From: Lachnospiraceae bacterium
GTDB taxonomy: Bacteria; Bacillota; Clostridia; Lachnospirales; Lachnospiraceae
Direction of reading: 5' to 3'
NCBI GenBank assembly: GCA_024687125.1
Contig: JAILFA010000045.1
Coordinates: forward strand, 1-64,000
Length of the DNA: 64,000 nucleotides
Below are positions 1 to 8,240 of this stretch, in pieces. The first letter of the stretch is position 1; each line of letters starts with the position of its first letter. The notes under the pieces are model-generated. The model worked only from the letters and a program-made list of their open reading frames with translations, did no database searches and had not been told where the DNA came from. The position numbers and the translations under genes were made by a program.

Positions 1-1509
1 CTTTTTGCTGGGTTTGATTGCCGTGACCGTTCCGTTCGGGTGCAGGAGATAGGCCGTCTCATGGCCGGCATCGCAGAACTCCGTCCTGCCGGTCGAGATC
101 TCCACAACACCGACCCAGGCCGTCACGAACAGCATCTCGTCGTTATTCTCGCTCAGCTGATTGTTGGTCTGTTTAAGTGCCTCCTCAACGGATTCACCGG
201 CCTGCAGATGGTTCTTGATCAGCGTCTTGGCGATGACCATGAACAGCGCGGCGGGAACACCTTTGCCGGACACATCCGCGATGACCACCGCCATGTGGTC
301 GTCGTCAAGCAGGAAGAAATCGTAGAAATCTCCGCCGACCTCCTTGGCCGGGGTCATGGAAGCGTAGAGATCAATATCCTGACGCTCCGGGAACGGCGGG
401 AAGATCCGCGGCAGCATGGAGCTCTGGATCTTCGTGGCGACATTGAGCTCCGCGCCGATCCTCTCCTTTTCCGCGGTGACCGTCTGCAGATTCTTCATGT
501 GCTCGTCCAGCTCGCCGATCATATCGGCAAACTCCTCAGACAGGGAGCCCAGTTCATCGTTATCGCCCTTGTGGATCCGGATCTCTCCGGCGATATGCGG
601 ATCCTTTTCATCGGAGTATTTGGCGACGTCTTTTTCCAGACGGTCGATCCTGTTGAGCACCTTGTTCTTCATGAAACGATACAGGAAGAACATCGTCAGG
701 AGCAGGATCACGATCGTCGCGGCGAGCTGCCGGACCACGGAGATCAGGATCGCGTCATTGACATCTTCGATGCTGATCTCGGCGCAGACAAGTCCCGTCT
801 TGACACCATCCTCCAGGATGAGCGGCATGCAGTAGGTGTAGACATTGCCGAATTCGTTGCTCAGCGTGTCAAAGCCATTGGGTGCTTTGCCCTGATCCCA
901 GGCCTCCCACATGTATCTATGGAGCTTCGGATCCTCATACGCGCCGATCCCAAGATCCAGGATCTCGCGGCCGTCCTCGGTTACCCGGGTCTCCAGCGTC
1001 GGATCGAACATGTAGATCATCGTGTGATCCTTGCTCTCGTCCGGATAGATGAAGTAGACATAACTCAGTCCGAACTTTTCCGTGGCATCGAAGAAGATGA
1101 TGAACCACTTTTCAAAACGCCAGTTGACATAGAGACGCTGCGCTTCGTGATCGAGCCCGTCAAAACCGACGGTCACACCGTAGGTGTCCCCGGGATAGTG
1201 CTCACGGAAATAGGTGTAGAAACGTCCCTTGGCATCCAGCATGTCGTCGCGGAAATCGAGCGGGACCTGTACTTCATCGGGATACTGGGTGAAAAAATCC
1301 TTAAGATGTGCAAATTCGTCAGCCTCGTTGTACATCTGCACGGCGAGGTAGCTGGTCATGTTCTGGAGATTCTTGATACATTCGTCGTGATAGGCGCCCC
1401 TCTGGTTGAAAAACGCAACCGCGGAACTGGTGAGCATCGATACAGCGGCAAGGATCACGAACAGTATGCCGAACTTCACAGCAAGACGTTTCTGTGCTGC
1501 TTTTTTCAT
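1..1509 (-). CDS. SpoIIE/PP2C-type membrane phosphatase (partial, C-terminus off the window)
   Basis: The protein starts at the ATG at 1509 after a GGAGG site, and its ATGA overlaps the stop of the gene before it, so the two are translationally coupled. An N-terminal membrane segment (LAVKFGILFVILAAVSML) is followed by a sensor-like extracellular region, a second membrane segment near residue 240, a HAMP-like linker and a PP2C/SpoIIE domain. The metal-binding motifs GGDFYDFF and DVSGKGVPAALF are intact, followed by FCDAGHETAYLL. This is the RsbU-like architecture that dephosphorylates STAS anti-anti-sigma proteins. A STAS gene lies about 30 kb away at 31323-31625 and is a plausible but unproven substrate. 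The reading frame is still open at base 1, so the C-terminus is missing. Family assignment is firm; target and signal are not visible. Confidence 0.9.
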   Translation of the reverse strand, partial: MKKAAQKRLAVKFGILFVILAAVSMLTSSAVAFFNQRGAYHDECIKNLQNMTSYLAVQMYNEADEFAHLKDFFTQYPDEVQVPLDFRDDMLDAKGRFYTYFREHYPGDTYGVTVGFDGLDHEAQRLYVNWRFEKWFIIFFDATEKFGLSYVYFIYPDESKDHTMIYMFDPTLETRVTEDGREILDLGIGAYEDPKLHRYMWEAWDQGKAPNGFDTLSNEFGNVYTYCMPLILEDGVKTGLVCAEISIEDVNDAILISVVRQLAATIVILLLTMFFLYRFMKNKVLNRIDRLEKDVAKYSDEKDPHIAGEIRIHKGDNDELGSLSEEFADMIGELDEHMKNLQTVTAEKERIGAELNVATKIQSSMLPRIFPPFPERQDIDLYASMTPAKEVGGDFYDFFLLDDDHMAVVIADVSGKGVPAALFMVIAKTLIKNHLQAGESVEEALKQTNNQLSENNDEMLFVTAWVGVVEISTGRTEFCDAGHETAYLLHPNGTVTAIKPSKK

Positions 1510-2822
1510 TTTTCCTCCATTTTTCCGGTCAGACGCCACTTTTTCACGGGCAGATGCTGTCCGCCGGCGATCAGCAGTTCAAAGCCAAGTCCGACAAGGA
1601 TCAGACTGGCGGCGCCGATGACCACTACGCGGATCCAGGAATTCTGCGTATCACGCCGCAGCTTCTCTATCTGCTCCGCGGTTTCGGGGTCAGTCACACC
1701 GGCCTCTTCGTCCGCGTTAACGGAACCCGCGCCGGGGGTAACCATCGCGGCGAGATCCGTTCCGCCCGCTTCCGCGGCTTTTGCTGCCTCCTCAGCAGCT
1801 CTGGCTGCCTCCTCAGCTGCCCACTGCTCGGCTCTGGCCGCCTTGCGCGCCGCCTCCGCGGCTTCTTCCGCGGCCTTGGCCGCTTCCTCCTTGGCCTTTT
1901 CTTTTTCCTTTTCCGCTATATTGGCTTCGGTGATGGCTTCCGCCTCGGCTTCCGCCTTGGCCTCTGCCGCGGCCGCCTTGGCTTCCTCGCCCGCCTTCGC
2001 TTCCTCTTTGGCTTTCGCCTGCGCCTCCGGGGAAGCCTGGCCGGGATTGGCCATCATGGCTGTTTCCTTGGTGATCTGAGGAAGTGTCAGCTGCGACGTG
2101 GTCATGCCGCCTCCCTCGATATACTCCGTGTCCTTGTATCGCACATAACCGATAACGGTCGAACCGGGGGCCACCCCCGCCAGGATGTTGTAGTCCGACC
2201 AGCTCTCGCCGTCAAAGCTGTATTCACAGCCCAGCACCTTGGGAATCTCGACCGTGTAAGTGACCGTGCCGTCATCCGCCGCCACGGGCTCATAATTCAT
2301 GGCAAACGGCGCAACATCATCGGAGAGGACCGCCCTGTGAATGTGATTGCCTCCGTTGTGCTCCCTGTCGACCTGATCCTCCAGGATACCCCGCATCCCC
2401 TGCGCGGTGACCTCGACCTTGATGACATACCCCACGTCCTTGTCCTGGAGCACATAGTTCTTTTTGGTGCCGACCTGTTTGGTCTTATCCTCCTCGGGAT
2501 CGTAGCGGTACCAGGTATACTCGAGCTTGCCGTGTTCCCCCTTGATCTCGACATCCGCCGTGAGTTCGTGGCCGAACTCGCCGATCCCGCGGATGGTGAC
2601 CTCGCCCTTCAGCTCGGGATAAGCGCCGTCCAGATATTCCTTGGCTGCTGTCCTGGCGGCATCCTCAGCTTCCTTCTTAATGGCCGCCCTTTCCTCGGGC
2701 GTAATATCCGCGAAAGCGCGCACAGGAAAGAGGAGTCCCAGCCCCAGGATCATCAATCCCGTGGCAAGCACACCTCTCAAGCGGATCTGTCTTTCTGATG
2801 TCCCGCCCGTCTTCATAACCAT
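1506..2822 (-). CDS. Secreted, C-terminally membrane-anchored protein with Ala/Glu/Lys-rich helix
   Basis: This 438-aa protein has a basic N-terminus and signal peptide (GVLATGLMILGLGLLFPVRAFA), two beta-rich Ig-like segments (about 55-130 and 140-230) of the kind seen on Bacillota surface proteins, a long helix of repeated EEAAKAAEEA-type units (about 260-360), and one membrane segment near the C-terminus (VVVIGAASLILVGLGFELLI). It probably sits outside the cell, tethered at its C-terminus. It overlaps the start of the phosphatase gene by 4 bases, so the two are co-expressed; it could present a signal to the phosphatase, which is speculation. Two ATGs (2822 and 2816) are possible starts, and the promoter lies so close that the transcript would be nearly leaderless. 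No enzymatic motif is seen. Confidence 0.75.
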   Translation of the reverse strand: MVMKTGGTSERQIRLRGVLATGLMILGLGLLFPVRAFADITPEERAAIKKEAEDAARTAAKEYLDGAYPELKGEVTIRGIGEFGHELTADVEIKGEHGKLEYTWYRYDPEEDKTKQVGTKKNYVLQDKDVGYVIKVEVTAQGMRGILEDQVDREHNGGNHIHRAVLSDDVAPFAMNYEPVAADDGTVTYTVEIPKVLGCEYSFDGESWSDYNILAGVAPGSTVIGYVRYKDTEYIEGGGMTTSQLTLPQITKETAMMANPGQASPEAQAKAKEEAKAGEEAKAAAAEAKAEAEAEAITEANIAEKEKEKAKEEAAKAAEEAAEAARKAARAEQWAAEEAARAAEEAAKAAEAGGTDLAAMVTPGAGSVNADEEAGVTDPETAEQIEKLRRDTQNSWIRVVVIGAASLILVGLGFELLIAGGQHLPVKKWRLTGKMEEK

Positions 2823-2825
2823 ATT

Positions 2826-2854
2826 ATTATAGTACGAAATCCTCGCAACTGCAA
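2826..2854 (-). promoter_or_regulatory. Sigma-A-type promoter for the 2822 gene, nearly leaderless
   Basis: On the minus strand TTGCAG (2854-2849) and a perfect TATAAT (2831-2826) are separated by exactly 17 bases. Transcription would start around 2818-2820, at or inside the first ATG (2822-2820), so the mRNA is leaderless or starts translation at the ATG at 2816. The only AGGA-like sequence lies upstream of the predicted start of transcription. Confidence 0.7.
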
Positions 2855-2962
2855 GAAAAGCAGGAGATTTTATGCCGGATCGAAATTCCCCTGACCGGTC
2901 TGATTTTCTGATGATTTTTGATCGAAAAAGATATCTTAGGTATATAGAAATGAGCAGCCGGA

Positions 2963-2973
2963 TGTGCTATACT
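2963..2973 (+). promoter_or_regulatory. Extended -10 promoter for the 3050 gene
   Basis: The plus strand reads ATGTGCTATACT, an extended -10 (TGC-TATACT) with no good -35 at 17 bases, suggesting weak or activator-dependent transcription. The ATGTGCTAT core also occurs twice in the promoter at 31.66-31.69 kb. The rest of 2823-3049 holds the divergent promoter for the leftward gene and the ribosome site AGAGGAG at 3035-3041. Confidence 0.45.
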
Positions 2974-3049
2974 GTCGAGCGTATATGAAAAACAGAGAAC
3001 CCTCCCGCAGGAGACGGGGGATGCATTAAAAGAAAGAGGAGATCCGGAA

Positions 3050-4237
3050 ATGAAGGAACAGATCTGGCAGTCGATCCTCTCCTTTGCAGGGGAAGAGGAA
3101 CAGGAAAAAGAAAGGCTCACGGAGCTCTTGAGCGAGCCTGCGGTAAGCCGCAGCGGCCGCAAAGCGCGCCATCTGCGCCGCGTGGGACGCGTCTCCGTGC
3201 GTGCTGTCGCGATGGGTCTCCTCGCCGCGTTCTTTGTGACCGCCGGCCCGATGAAGATGGTGGCTGAAGCCTATAATGGAGCAGGCACAGTAAACGCAAG
3301 CGCAATCCCTAATAATGAAAATGTCACGCTGACCGGTGATCTCACGATCGTCATGGATGTATCGCAAAAATCGTTAGGTAAAATCAATTTGTGCGATGGG
3401 CTAGTCCATTACTATACTCTCACCGTGAAAGGCAACGGCAGCGGTCAGACCCTGAATGTATCCGCGGCAGAGGGGAATAGTGCCGCAATTGATAGTGATA
3501 TTGATAACCCTGCCGGCGGATTGGTGATCGAGGGCGCTAAAGTAATTGCAAGCGCAGTAGACGATGGTCACCCTGCGGTAAGAGTCGGGACGTTGACCAT
3601 GGGAAACGGTTCAGAACTCCAGGCGACAGGACATGCTCATTCCGTTCAAGCACTGCAAGTAAACGGCGCTACCGTCATCGTTCCAAATCCCTCGAACTGG
3701 TCCGAAGACGGCATATTGATGGCATCTCGAAACGGTGATTGGGTTCCTTCGCCAAACGCTATTCTCCGCGGCCCCACGATATCCAAAAAAGAAGAAGCCG
3801 CACAGGAAGCGGTACAGCCGCAGTACATACCGCCCCACGTGCACGAATATGTGTGGGAGACTACGAAAGAGCCCACAGAGGAAGAGGATGGCGAGGAGTG
3901 CTATATCTGCAAGGGCTGCGGGGCTGTACAGTACCGCATTCCGCTGACCGGCTGCGGCGCCTTCAACATCAATACAATGAACAAGATCCTGAACGCCAAA
4001 CCGGGTGAAACGCTGCATATCAGCACGACGCACTGGATCTCCTTTCACAAGATGATCGGCGACGCGCTGGCACAGCGCCCGGATGTCACCCTGGTCGTCG
4101 ATTTCCTCTCCGAAGGACACAAGGGCGAACCGATGTCGTTCACGATCCCTGCCGGAGCGGGCGGCCCCGCCCTCTTCAACGCTGACGGCTACGCAGGCTT
4201 CCACTACCTGTCCGGACTCTTCGCGACCGGGCAGTAA
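3050..4237 (+). CDS. Surface protein with a signal/anchor segment and a Cys-pair module
   Basis: This 395-aa protein is the only well supported plus-strand gene. It begins with a charged 48-residue cytoplasmic-like segment, then a hydrophobic stretch (VAMGLLAAFFVTAGPMKMVAEA) that is a signal peptide or anchor. A Gly/Asn/Thr-rich beta-solenoid-like region follows (about 75-235), then an HVHEYVWETTKEPTEEEDG segment leading into CYICKGCG, a pattern common in clostridial surface proteins, and a C-terminal domain of about 95 residues. The start is set by AGAGGAG eight bases upstream. It has its own promoter and terminator and points away from the injection locus, so it may be unrelated; a role as an envelope partner is possible. 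No enzyme motif is seen. Confidence 0.7.
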   Translation: MKEQIWQSILSFAGEEEQEKERLTELLSEPAVSRSGRKARHLRRVGRVSVRAVAMGLLAAFFVTAGPMKMVAEAYNGAGTVNASAIPNNENVTLTGDLTIVMDVSQKSLGKINLCDGLVHYYTLTVKGNGSGQTLNVSAAEGNSAAIDSDIDNPAGGLVIEGAKVIASAVDDGHPAVRVGTLTMGNGSELQATGHAHSVQALQVNGATVIVPNPSNWSEDGILMASRNGDWVPSPNAILRGPTISKKEEAAQEAVQPQYIPPHVHEYVWETTKEPTEEEDGEECYICKGCGAVQYRIPLTGCGAFNINTMNKILNAKPGETLHISTTHWISFHKMIGDALAQRPDVTLVVDFLSEGHKGEPMSFTIPAGAGGPALFNADGYAGFHYLSGLFATGQ

Positions 4238-4268
4238 TTCCGGGAAAGCCGAAAAACAGGCAAACAGC

Positions 4269-4308
4269 ACCCCCTGCCGACAGCAAAGCCCGGCAAGGGG
4301 TCTTTTTT
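4269..4308 (+). terminator. Rho-independent terminator after the 3050 gene
   Basis: ACCCC-C-TGCCG pairs with CGGCA-A-GGGGT across a short loop, followed by TCTTTTTT. It lies 31 bases past the stop at 4237. In the other orientation it sits just beyond the end of the long minus-strand operon (4331) and may also stop that transcript, though the T-tract there is poorer. Confidence 0.75.
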
Positions 4309-4330
4309 ACATCTCATGAAAATCTGTGCG

Positions 4331-5296
4331 TCAGGCCATATCCGCGTAAGCCGGATAGCCGAACGCCTTTTCCGCGCTCTTTACGGCATTCACGATCGCC
4401 ATGGACATGACCCTGGCGGAGAGTGTGCCGATCATATCCATATCGGCCGGAACCTGTCCGCTGGAAAGCGCGTAGATGGTATCTCCGTCCATGGAGCAGT
4501 GCACCGGCCGGATGCATCTCGCATAGCCGTTGTGCGTCATCGACGCGATCTTGGTGAGCTGGATCTTGTCCAATGCAGCGTTCGTCAGGATCGCTCCGAT
4601 CGTCGTGTTGGCGGGGATCCCGCCTTCTCTGATCTCCGCGGCCGCGTACATGGCGGCTTCCGTGTTCGCAAAGGACGTCCGGTCCTCGGACAGAAGTCCC
4701 GCGAGCATCTTTCCGCTCTCGGGGTCAAAGACATCCCCGATGGCGTTTACGGCGACGATCGCGCCGAGTCTGATCTCCCCCAGGCTCACCGCCGCGCTGC
4801 CGATCCCAGATTTCATGCAGCGCTCCATGCCGAACATCTTTCCCACGGTCGCCCCGCAGCCGGCCCCATAGTTGCCGTCCCGGTAATTGCCCGCCCCTTC
4901 GGCATTGACACAGGCCTGATAGCCCATCTCCCGGTCAGGCCGCACCATCAGTTCCCCAACCGTCAGATCAAAGATATCGGACTGACATACCTGCGGCACA
5001 TGGGTGACGCCCATGTCATAGCCAATCCCGTGCTCCTCCAGGTAGGCAAGCACCCCGCCGGAGGCATCCAGGCCAAAGGTGCTCCCCCCGGCGATGACCA
5101 GCGCGTGAATGGCCTGTGCCGCGGAAAACGGCCTGAGCAGCTCGCATTCACGGGAGGCCGGGCCGCCGCCCCTGACGTCCACGCCGGCAGCGCATCCGTT
5201 TTCGGCGATGATCACGGTGCACCCTGTGCCGGCCGCCGCGTTTTCTGTCTGTCCGATCCGGAATCCCTCGATCTCTGTGATCCTGATATCCTTCAT
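4331..5296 (-). CDS. P1-family peptidase/amidohydrolase (DmpA/NylC-like)
   Basis: This 321-aa protein has the family signatures GGSTFGLDASGG (about 70-81), AEGAGNYRDGNYGAGCGATVG (about 132-152, given in part) and IPANTTIGAILTN (227-239). In NylC-type members of this Ntn-hydrolase-like fold the precursor cleaves itself between Asn and Thr to expose the nucleophile; N230/T231 fits that site. Members hydrolyse N-terminal residues of peptides or amide oligomers. It is only 10 bases downstream of the kinase-like effector gene, with its own AAGGAG site, so it looks like the last gene of the long operon. It could process cargo or be an unrelated metabolic gene. Family call strong; role in the system unknown. 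Confidence 0.88.
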   Translation of the reverse strand: MKDIRITEIEGFRIGQTENAAAGTGCTVIIAENGCAAGVDVRGGGPASRECELLRPFSAAQAIHALVIAGGSTFGLDASGGVLAYLEEHGIGYDMGVTHVPQVCQSDIFDLTVGELMVRPDREMGYQACVNAEGAGNYRDGNYGAGCGATVGKMFGMERCMKSGIGSAAVSLGEIRLGAIVAVNAIGDVFDPESGKMLAGLLSEDRTSFANTEAAMYAAAEIREGGIPANTTIGAILTNAALDKIQLTKIASMTHNGYARCIRPVHCSMDGDTIYALSSGQVPADMDMIGTLSARVMSMAIVNAVKSAEKAFGYPAYADMA

Positions 5297-5306
5297 CCGC
5301 TTCTCC

Positions 5307-7364
5307 TTAATTCAATGCCCCTTCCTCAAGATAGGTCTTTTTCGCAATGACAGCTTTATTCTGTGCCGCCTCCGCAAGGAACTGTTCCCATTCCGCGTCA
5401 TCCTTTTTAAACACGGAGACAACGGGGACCCGCTTGTCGGCGGGCAGCTTTTCCTGTTTTGCCCTCTCCCTGTCTTCCTCGTCCATCTTCCTTGTGATCG
5501 CCTGCTGCACTCCCCTCAGGCGGCTGGTCAGCGCGGCCATCTCCCGGGCGTTCAGGATATCGCCGAGAAGATAACGCAGCATCCGCGGCTCGAGTGCCAT
5601 GATCTGGTGCGCCAGATCCTCACTCATGGCCGGCAGGGTAAGATTCCCTTTCTCATCCTCGATGAAGCGCATGGAACCGAGATCGGTCGGGTTCTCCCTC
5701 ATCCGGTCATAGGTCATGAGACCAAACGACATATCGCTGTCGATCCCGGTGATCCCGGTGATCGTATAGCTGTCGCCCCGGATCTGCGCCTCTGCGAGAT
5801 AGTTGCCGGGATGCCGGTCAAGCTGTCCGCAGATGACATCAAAGACCTGCAGCGCAAGCATTTGCTTGGCAGCGTTTACGGTGTACCTGCCCTTGCGTTT
5901 CTTCTGGTCGATCCGGATCGCGCCCATCTCGGTCCCCTTGGCCTGTTCCATCGCGACACCGTCCATCTTCTCGTCGCCGATCTGTACCCGGGCCATCTCG
6001 CACCGCACCACGCAGTCTCCGATCCCCAGAAACTCAGCCAGCCTTGAGGTGGCGACGTTGCGCGTGGAAAGGTCCCTGCCGGTCTCGATCTCCGGACCTT
6101 CCCTGGCGACCCGCGAAGCGAGCATCGTCGTATTGAGTTCCTTCATGACACCGATCGTCGTTTCGACAGCGCTTTTATCCGCGTCTGCCAGACGCCACTC
6201 TTTTCTTTTTGCGGCGATCAGATCGTGATTGGGGGGAACCGCGTTCTGCAGGGCTTTCACCTCAGCCTTCAGCGCTTCGAGCCTCTGTCTGTGCGCCAGA
6301 TAGACAGGTTGCTGCTCCATCAGCTTCTGATAGAACAATGTTTCATCCAGTCCGGGATATTTCTGCGTCAGCGTCGGCAGAATACTGACGCCCTTGCCCA
6401 GGACCAGCGAAAAAAGCCCGCGTACGTCAGCCTGGCTGAACTTCCTTTTTTTGATATACTTCTCCAGGCTCTCGGCAACAGCCGCTTTCTCCTGAACCTG
6501 TGCAAGGAGCGCAGTCTTTTGCCCCGGCTGCAGCTTTTTGTAATCCGGATCGTCCGGATCCTCGAGGCGGGTCCTGATCGTCGCGTACTTGCCCTGAAAC
6601 TCATCATAGGAGCGCTGAAAACTCTCGGGCTCGATCTTCTCACGTTTTTTGAAGAAGGTCTTTTTCTCTCCCTTTGTGATCACGTGGACGACCGAGGTGT
6701 TGCCGCCGGTACGGCTGAGCTGCACGCCGTCCTCCCCGTCCCTGAACTTCTGCGTACGGCTGAACGCGATCACATCGCGCCACGTTTTCCGGCTCTCCGC
6801 CTGCCCCTGCTGCTCCTCGAGAAACGCGTCCGCGTTGCTCTTCAGATGCAGGAGCTCCTCCGAAGCCATCGCCCGGATCTCTTCGACCTTTTTCTTGCGT
6901 ACCTTGCCCTCTTTGGTCCAGGGATTGTGTGTGTCGATGTATTCCGCGCAGTCCGCGATCAGATGATGATAGCGGTCCTCCATGGCCGCGAGCTGCCCCG
7001 CGAAATCCTCTTTGCTCAGGATCACGGGAAAATCCAGAAACAGATCCATGGCCTCGACCGATTCAAAGATCTTCTGCATGCTTTTGGAATGCTCCGTCCG
7101 TTCGGCTTTTTTGCCGTCGACCGTATAGGAAGCGGTGCGGAGCTGTTCTCCCAGCTTCGTGACGGTCAGCGTCTCGGGAGCGTGTTCGCGGACACCCAGC
7201 TGTACCGATCTGTCCCTCTGCAGAGCAGCGGGGGCATCAGGTTCCGGTCCGCCGTCGTCCGATCGGTCCTGCCTGTATTCGGAGATCAGGAGATCCGACT
7301 CCAGCAGGGATTCATTCAAGAGATCCGGCTGTTGATCTTTCTGAAGATTCGACTTGGATACCAT
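5307..7364 (-). CDS. Candidate effector with a PI3/4-kinase-like catalytic domain
   Basis: This 685-aa soluble protein has a disordered acidic N-terminus, a helical module (about 105-185) resembling one in two other cargo candidates here, and a split kinase-like fold. The glycine-rich strand SRTGGNTSVVHVI (217-229) and FFKKREKI (237-244, K239/K240 candidate ATP-binding Lys) form an N-lobe. A helical insert of about 150 residues follows. The C-lobe has a hinge-like VAMEQAKGT (470-478), the catalytic loop QLDRHPGNYL (514-523; D516, N521) and the metal-binding GIDSDMSFG (540-548; D542). DRHxxN followed by xIDxxxSF is the pattern of phosphatidylinositol 3/4-kinase-like and HipA-like kinases. It follows a GNAT-like gene by one base. 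I infer a phosphotransferase delivered to target cells; the substrate, lipid or protein, cannot be told. Confidence 0.7.
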   Translation of the reverse strand: MVSKSNLQKDQQPDLLNESLLESDLLISEYRQDRSDDGGPEPDAPAALQRDRSVQLGVREHAPETLTVTKLGEQLRTASYTVDGKKAERTEHSKSMQKIFESVEAMDLFLDFPVILSKEDFAGQLAAMEDRYHHLIADCAEYIDTHNPWTKEGKVRKKKVEEIRAMASEELLHLKSNADAFLEEQQGQAESRKTWRDVIAFSRTQKFRDGEDGVQLSRTGGNTSVVHVITKGEKKTFFKKREKIEPESFQRSYDEFQGKYATIRTRLEDPDDPDYKKLQPGQKTALLAQVQEKAAVAESLEKYIKKRKFSQADVRGLFSLVLGKGVSILPTLTQKYPGLDETLFYQKLMEQQPVYLAHRQRLEALKAEVKALQNAVPPNHDLIAAKRKEWRLADADKSAVETTIGVMKELNTTMLASRVAREGPEIETGRDLSTRNVATSRLAEFLGIGDCVVRCEMARVQIGDEKMDGVAMEQAKGTEMGAIRIDQKKRKGRYTVNAAKQMLALQVFDVICGQLDRHPGNYLAEAQIRGDSYTITGITGIDSDMSFGLMTYDRMRENPTDLGSMRFIEDEKGNLTLPAMSEDLAHQIMALEPRMLRYLLGDILNAREMAALTSRLRGVQQAITRKMDEEDRERAKQEKLPADKRVPVVSVFKKDDAEWEQFLAEAAQNKAVIAKKTYLEEGALN

Positions 7365-7365
7365 A

Positions 7366-8220
7366 TCAGTATAACTCCTCTACCGGTTCATCCAGTTCTC
7401 TGGCATAGGCGTACCTCTCATAGATCCCGGCGCCGGGCCAGAGCTTTTCGATCAGACGCCTGTCCTGTTCCTTGCGGCAGCGGATCAGGATCAGCGTATC
7501 ACTGCTGTACAGCGTATTCGCACTGATCAGCGCCGCCTGGATCAGCTGCAGCAGGCGCGCCTTGGGAGCGCTGCCCTTCATGCCGAACCGCAGCACCTCC
7601 AGGGAATGATCGGTGCGGCAGCCCACGAGGATGCAGCCCTTTGCACCTTCCTCATCGAAATAACAGGAGACACGCTCCTCATAAGCCTCCTCGTCGACCA
7701 GTCCGTTCTTTGCGGGTGCAGGCGTGGCGAACAGAGCCTGGAGCAGCGTGCCGCGCTCGATGCGTGTCAGCTCCTCCAGCGGCCGGATGAGTTCCCTGTC
7801 TTCGGGAACAGTCATCATCGCCGAATCCAGCCAGAAGGAAAGCGGCGCGTGAAAGACACCCAGCATATGATCCGGCTGGAAGCCCGCCTTTTTCATAAAC
7901 CGCGCCAGACCAGGGTCATCCTCGTCACCCGCGGCAACGGTCTCCACAAAATGCGCCCCGGAATCCTCCAGGATCCGGAAAAGACGCAGAAAAAGAAGCA
8001 TGCCGACGTTTTCCCGCCGGTATGAGGAATCGACAAAGAAATAGCTGACGATCGCGTTGTCCCAGCGATCGATATAGAACTGGAGGACGCCGACGGCCGC
8101 CGCGCTCTCCAGGGCGCCCAGGGTGACGACCTCCCCCGAGCGGATCAGGGACAGATTCGCTTCGGGCAAAAGATTTCGGAAAAGCTTCTGTGAGGTAAGA
8201 TCGATGTTAAAAATATCCAC
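7366..8220 (-). CDS. Two-domain GNAT-like protein, acetyl-CoA motif degraded
   Basis: This 284-aa protein is one of five related proteins in the locus. The N-terminal half is a GNAT fold with VSYFFVDSSYRRENVGMLLF at about 59-78. The expected R/QxxGxG/A acetyl-CoA loop reads RRENVGM, so it has lost the first glycine and may be inactive. After a linker with the family's Leu-Thr-rich segment (LEELTRIERGTLLQAL) comes a second GNAT-like half ending LILIRCRKEQDRRLIEKL. It lies between the 363-aa cargo candidate (20 bases upstream) and the kinase-like effector (1 base downstream). Position suggests a partner of one of these. Enzyme, chaperone, adaptor and immunity roles are all possible. Confidence 0.7.
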   Translation of the reverse strand: MDIFNIDLTSQKLFRNLLPEANLSLIRSGEVVTLGALESAAAVGVLQFYIDRWDNAIVSYFFVDSSYRRENVGMLLFLRLFRILEDSGAHFVETVAAGDEDDPGLARFMKKAGFQPDHMLGVFHAPLSFWLDSAMMTVPEDRELIRPLEELTRIERGTLLQALFATPAPAKNGLVDEEAYEERVSCYFDEEGAKGCILVGCRTDHSLEVLRFGMKGSAPKARLLQLIQAALISANTLYSSDTLILIRCRKEQDRRLIEKLWPGAGIYERYAYARELDEPVEELY

Positions 8221-8240
8221 GCGCTGGTATCTCCGATCAT

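Noticed and set aside
40-2079. Long open frame on the plus strand
   Set aside because: Antisense to a phosphatase and a secreted protein with clear family motifs; its protein has no recognisable domain. The same applies to other long plus-strand frames such as 20718-22247, 40-2079, 55161-56438 and 39294-40643.
2974-3030. Hairpin or riboswitch in the leader of the 3050 gene
   Set aside because: CCCTCCCG and CGGGGG pair only weakly and no known riboswitch core is recognisable.
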